Source of the DNA: Lineus longissimus
Taxonomy: Eukaryota; Nemertea; Pilidiophora; Heteronemertea; Lineidae
Assembly: GCF_910592395.1 (NCBI RefSeq)
Contig: NC_088312.1
Span: 14,239,292-14,303,291 of the forward strand
Length of the DNA: 64,000 nt
Reading direction: 5' to 3'
Positions within the stretch are counted from its first letter, which is position 1; each line of letters opens with the position of its first letter. Of this stretch, positions 18,242 through 27,290 are shown in pieces. A program made the position numbers and the translations under genes. The notes beneath the pieces were generated by a model. It was not told where the DNA came from, did not search any database, and was given only the letters and a program-made list of their open reading frames with translations.

Positions 18242-19294
18242 TTAACTAGATCTTGCAAGGTCTAGACTACATGGTAAAGGGTAACATTTACTGATATCTT
18301 GCACCTCTAATGCCTTCAATAAAATTTCACTTTGTTTATCGATTGCTTGTTCATTTTCATATTCAAGCCTGTAATTTTTGAAGAAAATACTTCCTAAGAA
18401 ACCAGACCATAGAGAGTTCAAATCATCCAGTCGGGCCTTATCAGTTGGATTCGGTTTCAATACTACATAATCAATTTTCAATGCTTTAAATGCTTGGTGT
18501 AAAAACAGCTTGTAATTTATGGTAATTTTAACTCCACTGTAATGAAGATATTTGAGGAATGCCAATAAAACCATTCTTAGATCTGTGAAATTGTCTTTGG
18601 TCAACTGAGGTTTACCAATTGCTCTGTTAATGAATTCAATTTCTAAATAAGTGTCACACTCTAGACCAGGTAAAACATCATTGGGTATGAGTTTAACGAG
18701 ACCCAATCGTAAGGCATTCAGGACTGTTTTTGCATAGCTGGCCGAACAGAGCCATTTTCTTGGACTTGAGAAGTAAACCTTAATCCTACTTTCAACAAAA
18801 TGTTTCAAATCATTTACCATTAAATCTGACAGACGTGTCTGGCCAAGGTTTATGAAGACGTGGTCAAAGTAACGTGTTTTGTTCTCAATAGTGATTTCTG
18901 GATTCTTAAAGTCATCACTGTAAGTGGTCGAATTGCAATTACTGCAGTATGTGTAAAGTTGCTTGGCCGGTCTGTCAAAATTCAGTTTTTTCTGGCATTC
19001 AAAAAGTGTCCATCGTTTGCAGTTATGGCACAATTGAGCATCACTTCCTGTGAATGTATAATACTGTTTCATAGGTGTTACCTGGTTCATAGGTGTTACC
19101 TGGTTCATAGGTGTTACTGTAAGATCGAGCTCTGCTCTGTGCACTTTGTCCGGATCTTCTTCAGAGATTTTCGGTAACGGGTCAACCCTTGGTCTAATGT
19201 AACCATTTTGATTCATAAGTTTCATTGAATTGGAATACTGCATTTGACTGAAATACTTCTCTAAAGAGACATAACTGTACATTCTTTCACTCAT
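18242..19294 (-). CDS. 350-aa zinc-ribbon protein of unknown function, copy B (intact)
   Basis: N-terminus with a conserved MSERMYSYVSLEKYFSQM block, then TPMNQV repeats, a four-cysteine ribbon (LCHNC...YCSNC, about residues 88-122) and a helical, leucine-rich C-terminal domain of about 200 residues with IPNDVLPGLECDTYLE, DLRMVLLAFLKYLHYSG and a final KCYPLPC. The ribbon plus helical domain layout loosely recalls viral late transcription factors, but I see no convincing motif match and give no function. It is the last gene before the right terminus of the element. The start context is CTAAATCATG. Confidence 0.55.
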   Translation of the reverse strand: MSERMYSYVSLEKYFSQMQYSNSMKLMNQNGYIRPRVDPLPKISEEDPDKVHRAELDLTVTPMNQVTPMNQVTPMKQYYTFTGSDAQLCHNCKRWTLFECQKKLNFDRPAKQLYTYCSNCNSTTYSDDFKNPEITIENKTRYFDHVFINLGQTRLSDLMVNDLKHFVESRIKVYFSSPRKWLCSASYAKTVLNALRLGLVKLIPNDVLPGLECDTYLEIEFINRAIGKPQLTKDNFTDLRMVLLAFLKYLHYSGVKITINYKLFLHQAFKALKIDYVVLKPNPTDKARLDDLNSLWSGFLGSIFFKNYRLEYENEQAIDKQSEILLKALEVQDISKCYPLPCSLDLARSS

Positions 19295-19605
19295 GATTTA
19301 GAAGAAAAAAAAAATCATTAAATAATAGGGAACCCTGTTGTTTTATCCATTTTATCCATTTTATGTATTTGGTAAGTTTGGTAAGTTTGGTAAGTTTTTG
19401 CGAAAAAAAAAATTTAAAAAAAATTAAAAAAACCAAAGACCCCCCAGTGTTAACAGAAATTTTCCATGTTGGGTTTTTGGTAGTGTTTGTGGGTTAAAAC
19501 AATGAATTCTTGACAAATGTACATGAATAATGATGAAGAGTGAAGTTTTTCACCCATGATTCTAGGTTTTGTCGTAGATAGTCGTACATTCGTTTCCCTA
19601 TTACT
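19295..19605. repeat. Right terminal region of copy B
   Basis: Non-coding 311 bp. It contains a partial inner AATAATAGGGAAC at 19322, tandem TTTTATCCA and GGTAAGTTT repeats (19340-19395), A-rich runs, then about 120 bp (19435-19555) nearly identical to copy A, and the end CGTTTCCCTATTACT at 19605. GGTGTG follows, the position of a 6-bp target duplication whose partner would be outside the window. Confidence 0.8.
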
Positions 19606-19718
19606 GGTGTGGTGGCATTGCCCTTGATGATTTGGAACCGGCTGCTCTACGGTTGTGACATTGTCTTTGTCTGTTTTATTGGTGACGCCTTACCGCTCGA
19701 CCAGCAATACGCTACAAA

Positions 19719-20687
19719 TCACTTCAATGGTTTTGAAGATTTGCAGAGTAAGATTGACTTAAAATCTTCCCTGAATCTTCTGCACGTGATGAAATACAAA
19801 TAGAAGTTAATAGCACAGTTGAGATCGTAGAAAACGACGCCAATAACGTAAGCTATAGTCCGTTCCCTTTGGTAATGTACATCGCTCGTGTCACTAAACG
19901 GAAACGCTTCCAACAACAAATAGTGTAACACCAAAGGGAGTGTAGTAATTAGATATGTAGCAGTGACTGCTATAACCATGGCCATAATCGAGCCATCATC
20001 CGTGTCTTCTCCATTGGATTTAATTCGAACAACTTTCTTCTGTCTGTTTCTCAACGCCAGCACGATACCAGTGTTTAAGAATAAAAGAACAACAAAAGGG
20101 ATAATGAATGCTGTAAAGTAATGGGCTAGCTCATACGCGGTGTTTATGCCCACGGGGATTGCCATCATACATGGAAATGGATGTCCATCATACACATTCG
20201 CTACCCTGTTGAAAATCAAGTCTGGCAATGCAAACACAAAAAAAAAAGATAAAACTGCGACAAAACTTATTGTGGCTATCCTGAAAGTTATCAATTGTTG
20301 TGCCTTTAGAGGAAATGCCACTGCAATGAATCGCATTATTGTCATGACGACGATTGTCCATGATGACATTTCTATGGTGAAATTGGCGGCAAAGCCAATG
20401 AGTGCACAGAAGGTGTCGCCGAAAACTCTGACCATTGTTGGCATAGCACTGTTGACACTGACTGTCGCGCAAACCCATAGGTTGGTGGTGTCAATAAGAG
20501 CGAGGATCTTTAAGAATAGGCAGCTGACATGTTGCTTGTATCGCGGCAGTGATAACACCACGATGACGATAAGGTTGTTGATGCAGCCTACAACGGTTAT
20601 GCTAGGGATGATGAAATATCCGGAAAGGTACAGCAGGCTATTGAGGATGTCATTAGGTTCCTCAGTTGAAGTTGGCTGTGACGCCAT
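19719..20687 (-). CDS. Class A (rhodopsin-like) GPCR, orphan, FMRFamide-receptor-like
   Basis: Seven-helix receptor of the cell surface. Helix 1 carries the G-x-x-N signature (GCINNLIVIVVL); conserved cysteines stand at the top of helix 3 (DTFCALIGF) and in the second extracellular loop (FPCMM); helix 7 ends in NCAINFYLYFITCRRF, a variant of NPxxY. The usual E/DRY at the end of helix 3 reads MRF (MTIMRFIAVAFP). No introns in the coding region. The start is taken at ATG 20687 (322 aa) because the longer open frame has only a GTG. Such single-exon peptide-receptor-like genes are numerous in lophotrochozoans. The ligand cannot be inferred. The gene ends 113 bp from the Polinton B terminus. Confidence 0.85.
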   Translation of the reverse strand: MASQPTSTEEPNDILNSLLYLSGYFIIPSITVVGCINNLIVIVVLSLPRYKQHVSCLFLKILALIDTTNLWVCATVSVNSAMPTMVRVFGDTFCALIGFAANFTIEMSSWTIVVMTIMRFIAVAFPLKAQQLITFRIATISFVAVLSFFFVFALPDLIFNRVANVYDGHPFPCMMAIPVGINTAYELAHYFTAFIIPFVVLLFLNTGIVLALRNRQKKVVRIKSNGEDTDDGSIMAMVIAVTATYLITTLPLVLHYLLLEAFPFSDTSDVHYQRERTIAYVIGVVFYDLNCAINFYLYFITCRRFREDFKSILLCKSSKPLK

Positions 20688-21834
20688 GCTCACCCTTCGT
20701 CTTGCGATATCCTCTTTGTTATATGCGGCGGTTGAGACAGAGTCAGCCACACATTATTGTTTACCCTATACTTGTTCTGCTTTAGTTAAGCGATGCACGT
20801 ACATGTTGTGTAACACACAGATTCGGAGAGTCAACCTCGTGATCAAAATCAAATCATCGAAGTGACGCACTCATTTTACCTTGCGGTGCGATAATTCAGT
20901 TCGTATTCTTTATGTTCGTACCTCGGTACACTGGCCGGCCAGTGCATGGAACTAAAACTATAACTTCAAACATGTCCATTGCTCCGCGTGAATTACGATG
21001 CATTACAAAAATGTAGCTATAGAATCCCGTGAACACTCGTTACATGATACCTATTATTCGTATTGCTCAGATGATAGATGTTGGACAGAATCAGCGCTGT
21101 GTATAAATAAATAATTTATAAATACCATGTAACGACTGGCCGTATATCATCGGTCAGCACACACGCCAATGACTGAAAAATAAAAATATGGAACTGTTTG
21201 AAATTATAAAGCCGCCTTTTCTTTGTGATTTTGAAAACATAGATTTGCACATCGTCTTTGGTATTGGAATAATTTGTTCATGTTTGCCTGGTTTGGAAAT
21301 AAACTACACATGTAGTCATTTGATTAATAAAACTGCTGGTATGAAGACACAATTTATAACTGTTTCAAAAAATTACATCGTAAGCACGATATAAACAAAT
21401 TCCCACATCGCGCCTCATCATTCACTTGAAGGGTCTCTACATCATATTACAGCGATTTATGTGAACTCTTGTGTAACTAAAAATCTGAAATGTGATGGTC
21501 CCACTGTGATATCGAGTAGGGTATCTTATTAGAAAGTTGGAAATTAAATTGACTGAATCGTCTCTAGAGTCTTGCCAGACTCAGGAGTCTCCGTCACGGT
21601 GAGGTGCGGGTGTGGTTAGCACGGTTAATGCTGGTGGTCTGGGAGATTAAACAGGTGCCCTCTCCAGCTATGTGAGTACCCCATACTCTTGAAATATGAA
21701 TATTTTGGCGACATCTTGGCTTGAGACGCATTTTTTCCATGAGTAGGAATTTCACAAATCCAATATTGATTAGCAGTTTTGGAAATTGAATGGCAACTTT
21801 GCACAATCTATAGCCATTTTATAACATAATTTTC
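20688..21834. other. Non-coding upstream region of the GPCR gene
   Basis: About 1.15 kb without a supported gene. Presumably contains the promoter and any 5' exon of the GPCR. I see no clear TATA box placement, repeat or RNA gene. Confidence 0.4.
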
Positions 21835-22047
21835 AATTTTTTTTTCAATTTCAAAAACTTTATTGAGCACCAACATAAAATTATATACAAAGTAAAACAA
21901 CAGTGATGAAAATACAAATAAAACATATGGTCGAAATAACAGTAAAACTAGGTGCCCAAAAGGGAGCGCCAAAGGGTCAATTAAGACCCATTCACGGGAC
22001 CCCCAAAAGAGTATAATAATTTTAATAAAACATGTAAAAGCATTCTT

Positions 22048-25000
22048 TTAATAGCGGCAAAAAGGACACCTGCAACGCCCAACCCATGAGCACGCGTTGT
22101 CCAGGTCAAAACGCTCCATCAGCTGGCTTTCATAAAAGTCCCTGACGGATCGCTTAAAGGCGTTAGGACTCGCCGCACAACGCACACTCATAGGCAGGGC
22201 ATTCCACGTGCCCTCCACACGATTAAAAAACGACCGGCGATATGTCTCCGTTCTACATCTAGCACCACGTATAAGAAGTGGGTCACCCCTCCTTTCTCTA
22301 AAAGATAAACATGTATATTTTGAAGTGTCCAAATCGATTTTCCCGATAAAGCAATTGTGCAAAAAATTGAGGTCAGCCATCTCTCGCCTGTAAGACAAAG
22401 GTAACATAGACATAACAGAGAGCCTCTCTTTGTAACTTAGTTCTCCACCTAACATATGCCTTGTGGCTCTGCGTTGAACCCTTTCTAGCTTGACCAAGTT
22501 TTCCCTCGTGATATGATCCCAAGAAACGGAATTATATTCCAATTTTGACCTGACAAGGGATTCAAATAACGGACGCATTAATTTCGGGCTCCTTTTCCTA
22601 TCAAACACACGCTTAATCGTTGCCCAAGTCTGATTTGCCTTTTTAACAGTCAGATTTATATGAGAATTGAAAGTCAAATCACTACTGACCACGACACCCA
22701 GGTCCCGAACGTTGTCGACCTTGGTTAAAGCACGACCATGAATATTATAATAGTATACTGTAGGGTTAAGCTTCCTGGTGATACTCATACATTGACATTT
22801 AATTGCATTTAAGCACATCCCCCACGTTTTACACCAACGGGCTACATTTTCAAGATCATCTTGTAGTGCCAGACAATCCTCCAACGACTTAATCAACCTA
22901 TACATGTTTGAGTCATCTGCAATTAGAGACATAGTTGTATTCTGGCCCATAACTTCAGGGAGGTCGTTCACATACAATAAAAAAGTAGTGGCCCTAGAAT
23001 CGAGCCCTGAGGGACACCTGAGGTTACATCTTTAACCGTGGAGACTTCGCCATTTATGCACACTCTTTGCTTCCTGTCAGTTAGATAACATTTGAACCAT
23101 TTTAACAGCCTACCATTGATACCAAAACTCTGCAACTTATGGACTAGCAGATGATGCGGGACTCTATCAAAAGCTTTACTGAAATCGAGATAGATCGCAT
23201 CAACTTGATCCCCTTTATCTAAGTCGGCACCAATATCATGCAATACTTGAACAAGCTTAGTACTGGTTCAACGCTTTGACCGAAAACCATGATGAGCATC
23301 ATTTAATTTCAGTTGAACCTCGTTGGTCAATTCTGTATGAATCAGCCTCTCCATGACCTTTGAGATAATGCATAACAAAGACACTGGTCGATAATTATCA
23401 ACCTTACCCTTATCCTCTTTCTTATACACGGGCGTAACATTAGCCAACTTCCACGTACTTGGTAGCTCAACAGATGACATACTGCAGTTGAATATAAATG
23501 CACTTGAGTCGCTCAAAGAACGAGCACATTCTTTCAATAGTCTGGTTAAAATTCCATCTGGACCATAGGCCTTGTTTACATCGAGTGCACAAAGAATTTT
23601 CAAAACCGGCCGTAAGATCAAAACACTCAAGGGTCGGCTCGATAACAACATCAATCTCGGGTATATCAATAACCTCATCAGAGAAGACTGACGCAAAATA
23701 GTTGTTGAACAAGCTCGCTTTTTCCCCGTTTTCCTCAGCCTTCACTCCATTGTGACTAACTGTTGTTGGTATCCGATCAGCTTTTACTTTGCTGTGATAG
23801 AAAGACCAAAAGCGTTTCGGATTTGTCTTCGCATCCCTCCCCACTGACTCAATATACAATTGGTAACTTGTGCGCGACTTATCTCTCAGCCTATTTCTCA
23901 GTGCCCTATATTTATTTTAAGGAGATGTCACGCCCGTCCCTCTTGGCCTTACGCAGTGCTGTCTTCACCTTATTTGACAAGTGCTTCAACTCACCAGTTA
24001 CCCACCATGGTCTCTTAGAGCTTTTTAACACTTTCTTGGGAACAAAAAATTCAACACCCCTATTAACAATACCAAGCCAGTCCATACAAGTTCCACATCG
24101 AGACCTTCATTTCGTTCTTTAAAATCTGAACCATGACCAAGCTCTTCACAAAGAAAATCACGCAATCCATTAATATTAGCACTCTTCCAATCCAACACCG
24201 ACCTAGGCCTTTGCTTTGACCTATTTACATTCATCCCCAACGTGAACACAACCAAGTAGTGATCCGAACAAAAGCTGTCTGGCCAAACTTCTAAATCACT
24301 AATTTGCTCCGGTCTGTTAGACAATACACGATCAAGAATGTTACCTGCCCTATGCGTGGGCTCATATACAAACTGCCACAATGAAAAGTCAAACAAGAGA
24401 TCACAAAACTCTTGCGCAACGTCAAGATGCTAAACACGGCTCGTCAATTTTCTATTGAATTCAGAATATCCTTCAACGCATCTAAGAGTAGATATTTAGT
24501 CTTCGGGTCACATGACCCGCCAGGGGAGATTGTATTTGAGGGAACAAGGGTTCAAATTTCTAATGAAGAAATTCATTTGGGCATTCTTCTTGGTCCTGAT
24601 GTCCGTCGGAGGAGGGTTCAGGTTTTAGTTAATGATCTGTACAAACGGACCAACATGCTTATGGCTCAGTTTAGGTACGCCAACTTTGAAATCAGATATA
24701 AGTTATTCAAAAGTTTTTGTATGCCGCTGTATGGTTACCAGTTGCTAGATTGTTCAAAACCATACATGGAAGAATTGTATATTGCATGGCGTAAATGTAT
24801 TCGTCAGATTTTGTGTTTGCCATATCGCACTCATAATGACCTGTTACCAGCCATTATAAAGGACTGTAGCGTTCAAACTCAATTGGAGAAAAGGTTCGTA
24901 AAATTCATCAAAGGACTGCGGAAATCAGGAAATACACTCGTAAAGGTTACAGTTGGATTATTATTTGCCGGGAGCGTCTCATCAGTGGGGAAAAGTCTAA

Positions 25001-25865
25001 CTATGGTGTTACAAAAGTACAACTGGAATAGGGATCAGCTGCCTGATGAATGTATAATGCTAAGGGACATCAATAGGGAATTTTGGGGATTGGGGCATAA
25101 TAGGGTTGCCATCCAAGTTAGGGAATTGCTTGAAATGCGGGAGGCAGGGAATCATATTCTCACAAAAGAGGAAATAGACATGATAATTAACTTTTTGTGT
25201 ACAGGTTGATTTGATGGAGTATTGTTTTTGGTGTTAGTTTTATTGTGATAGTTCAAGATACTAATGTAACTTATTCAGGATCATCTCCTAGAATGAGAGG
25301 TTTTCGGGTTCGACTCTCAGTCTTACCTTTTACTTTGTTTGCCTTATCGTAAACTTGTATTTGCACCCAACTCTGTATTGTCTTATTGCACCTTATTTTT
25401 TGTTATCTGTACAACGGAAAGTAGTACGAATAAACATATATATATATTTACCGAGTTGCATGCAACGATAGACCAATCAATACCAGGAAAGTTGAAATCA
25501 CCCAAAACACACACATCATAACAATGATTTTTACAGCTATCTAGGATCGTTCTAAACTGTCCGATAAACTCACGAACTGAAACAACATCACGGTCAGGTG
25601 GGCGATAACACACCACAACACCATGCTTCTTCCCATCACCACCACTTAATTCGACTACAATACATTCTAGGTTATCAACCTCCAAATCTGACCGTCTCGC
25701 ACTCTGGATGTCACTTTTCAAAACCAGAAGAACACCCCCTCCCCGATCATCATTTGGTCGATCCCTACGGAACAAGCAATAAGTATCTGGCAGCACCTCG
25801 CTGTCCGAGACTTTCGACGTTAGCCACGTTTTAGTCACTGCTACACAATCGAAGTCATTACACAA
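22048..25865 (-). pseudogene. LINE ORF2 (endonuclease-reverse transcriptase), frameshifted
   Basis: Right to left: AP-type endonuclease (FDCVAVTKTWL, ECIVVELSGGD, VLGDFNFPGIDWS to 25460), then an inserted foreign fragment, then endonuclease end (LFDFSLWQFVYEPTHRAGNILD, CSDHYLVVF, 24025-24420), RT fingers (NVTPVYKKEDKGKVDNYRPVSL), palm (IYLDFSKAFDRVPHHLL, GVPQGSILGP) and catalytic ADDS (about 22930) with the C-terminal RRATRHMLG region. A one-base loss near 22980 and further shifts near 23265, 23500 and 23870 break the frame. Confidence 0.82.
24420..25450 (+). mobile_element. 5'-truncated fragment of a different LINE, inserted in the opposite orientation
   Basis: The plus-strand ORF 24412-25209 (about 265 codons) matches the C-terminal region of a non-LTR reverse transcriptase: FRISFNASKSRYLVFG, then LGILLGPDV, LFKSFCMPLYGYQLLD and WRKCIRQILCLPYRTHNDLLP, a pattern known from the thumb/C-terminal part of several LINE families. 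No catalytic ADD is present, so it is 5'-truncated. It is followed by a 3' region ending in AATAAACATATATATAT near 25430-25450. It splits the endonuclease domain of the minus-strand LINE: the host frame stops at DWSIVACN on the right and resumes at AQEFCDLL on the left. Confidence 0.75.
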
Positions 25866-25976
25866 TACCAGGCTTTGAAAATCGACGAGCTTATTCTTAA
25901 AATTGTCAACAGTTTTTACACTACGTGCGAGCTGAATGGTAGACAGTTCGGAGAAATAATTACCGGTCTCTTTTTC

Positions 25977-27155
25977 TCAAGCGTGTCGATTTGAGCCCTT
26001 TCGATAATTCCTCGTATTCGTCTGTTCCACATAGCGTTGATCGACTCTTCGTGTATTCCGCTGCCCATTAATTTCCGCGTGCCTCGCGAGGTCGTCGACT
26101 GTGGCCGTCGCACCGCTATCTTGGTCTTGACGGCGACGACCCGAATTTACAATATTCCAACCAGTATGATGTTCCCCGTCCCGTGCCCTACGGTCATACC
26201 TGGGCCTTTCATCGCATCGGGCCTTAACGACCCGATCACCTTCGAAACTGACATGATCACGTGCTCCAGGAATGCTATTCACAATAGTACGAATGTTCAT
26301 TTCCATGATACGTTCATGTTTTGGCTTGTCATGCTTTATCGACACAGCAGAATATTGCCGACTATCTCTCAGAAGGTTCTTAGACTGCATTACACGTTTT
26401 TTTGTCATCAGCACACTTGAATTTGGCAAGAACAATACTCGGCCTTGCATTGTATGAACGCTTCCGTTCAGCACTCACGACCACAACGTCCAGTTTTAAG
26501 GCTTCTCGGATCAGTGCGTTCACTTTACGCTCCACGGACGACTCGTTAGCGACTTCAGTCAGATTGCGAATAACAACACACAAAGAGTAGTCCTCTGAAG
26601 AAGATTTGGCATATTTCCTGATAGTATCCATGTCATCACGGACATCCAGAATTGATGCCTCCAAGTCCTCCCTGACTCCACGTATGTTATCGGCAATTTT
26701 TTTCGTTATAACATTATCTCGCCTTTTGACAATACGTTCCTCCAGACGCGACTCTAGATCATCAATACGACTGGCAATTCTCTGTTCGGAGGCTTGAATT
26801 GCACATAGGACAGCAGCGTACAAATCGCCCTTTTCCCCAACACCATCAATTGCAGTCGGGCTGCCAGCCTGACCCTTTTTGCCCTTTTTGACTTTGGCCT
26901 TCCCCGGCCCTGCGTGGCAGCAGAATCATTTTCTCTGTCGTTTAGTCCATGCGACCCTGAATCTGAAACGGCATGAGAGTCATTATGCTTCTCACCACAA
27001 ACAGAATTGTCCGTTTCGGTTGCCACCTTACGCCATTTCAATAGCGTGTTGCTGCCTGACAGCCCATTGTCACGAGACTGAGTCCGTGCCCTTTTATTGA
27101 GGCGGGTAAACACTGCGGCTGCCTGTACATTATTCGCATGCATTGAATCCGCCAT
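25977..27155 (-). pseudogene. LINE ORF1-like coiled-coil protein, frameshifted
   Basis: Begins MADSMHANNVQAAAVF at 27155, passes through a basic GRGRPKSKRAKR stretch, then (after a frameshift near 26860) a coiled coil (ASEQRIASRIDDLESRLEER...) and an RRM-like segment (DYSLCVVIRNL...SIVLAKF), and (after a second shift near 26400) a basic, Arg/Asn-rich C-terminus. This order of coiled coil, RNA-binding fold and basic tail is usual for ORF1 proteins of CR1/jockey/L1-type elements. Confidence 0.65.
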
Positions 27156-27290
27156 TTTGAATTGGCAAAAAAGCGTCCAGCACCAAGATATAAAATCCCC
27201 AAATATAACAGCTTTAATCGATACTTTCCGTAACAAGTAGTGATATGCTCCGACCAACTTCTTTATAATCACCTGTGCCAAAAGGAATCG

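Larger units (their letters stand above)
11331..19605 (+). mobile_element. Polinton/Maverick element, copy B, right part
   Basis: Collinear with 3255-11330 of copy A and highly similar to it: two-helix membrane protein, PolB, penton-like protein on plus; membrane-tail, Q-rich and zinc-ribbon genes on minus. It starts abruptly at codon 3 of the membrane-protein gene, directly after the terminus of A, and ends ...CGTTTCCCTATTACT at 19605, followed by GGTGTG, the expected position of a 6-bp target duplication. It lacks the tiny zinc protein that A has at 10931-11044. Penton-like, membrane-tail, Q-rich and zinc-ribbon ORFs are intact; the polymerase has one frameshift plus a scrambled motif. Confidence 0.88.
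21835..27290 (-). mobile_element. Degenerate CR1/jockey-type LINE, interrupted by another LINE fragment
   Basis: Minus-strand non-LTR retrotransposon: ORF1-like coiled-coil protein at the right, endonuclease then reverse transcriptase to the left, and a short 3' end near 21835-22047. It is the same general type as the element at 42084-45250 (shared LGDFNFPGIDW-type endonuclease, GVPQGSILGPLLF and ADDS RT motifs). It has several frameshifts and an insertion at 24420-25450. Boundaries are approximate because no target duplication was found. Confidence 0.8.

Noticed and set aside
18242-19294. Calling the zinc-ribbon protein a VLTF3-like late transcription factor
   Set aside because: Only general layout and a few hydrophobic/charged runs fit; no diagnostic motif could be confirmed by eye.
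3251-19605. Tandem duplication or unequal crossing-over as the origin of the two Polinton copies
   Set aside because: The junction falls exactly at the CT terminus of A and at a 6-bp unit inside a gene of B, which fits insertion; a crossing-over would not be expected to end at the transposon terminus.
1-19605. Major capsid protein (double jelly-roll) and adenain-type protease
   Set aside because: Neither is visible. The penton-like, Q-rich and zinc genes do not show their motifs. They are probably left of the window.
19609-19803. Short plus ORF overlapping the GPCR
   Set aside because: It is antisense to the receptor's C-terminus and has no domain or codon signal.
20140-20865. 241-codon plus ORF
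   Set aside because: It is the antisense shadow of the GPCR coding sequence.
25265-25325. tRNA-like sequence (GGGTTCGACTC box)
   Set aside because: The B-box-like string is present, but no T-arm, anticodon arm or acceptor stem can be folded around it. It lies in the 3' region of a LINE fragment.
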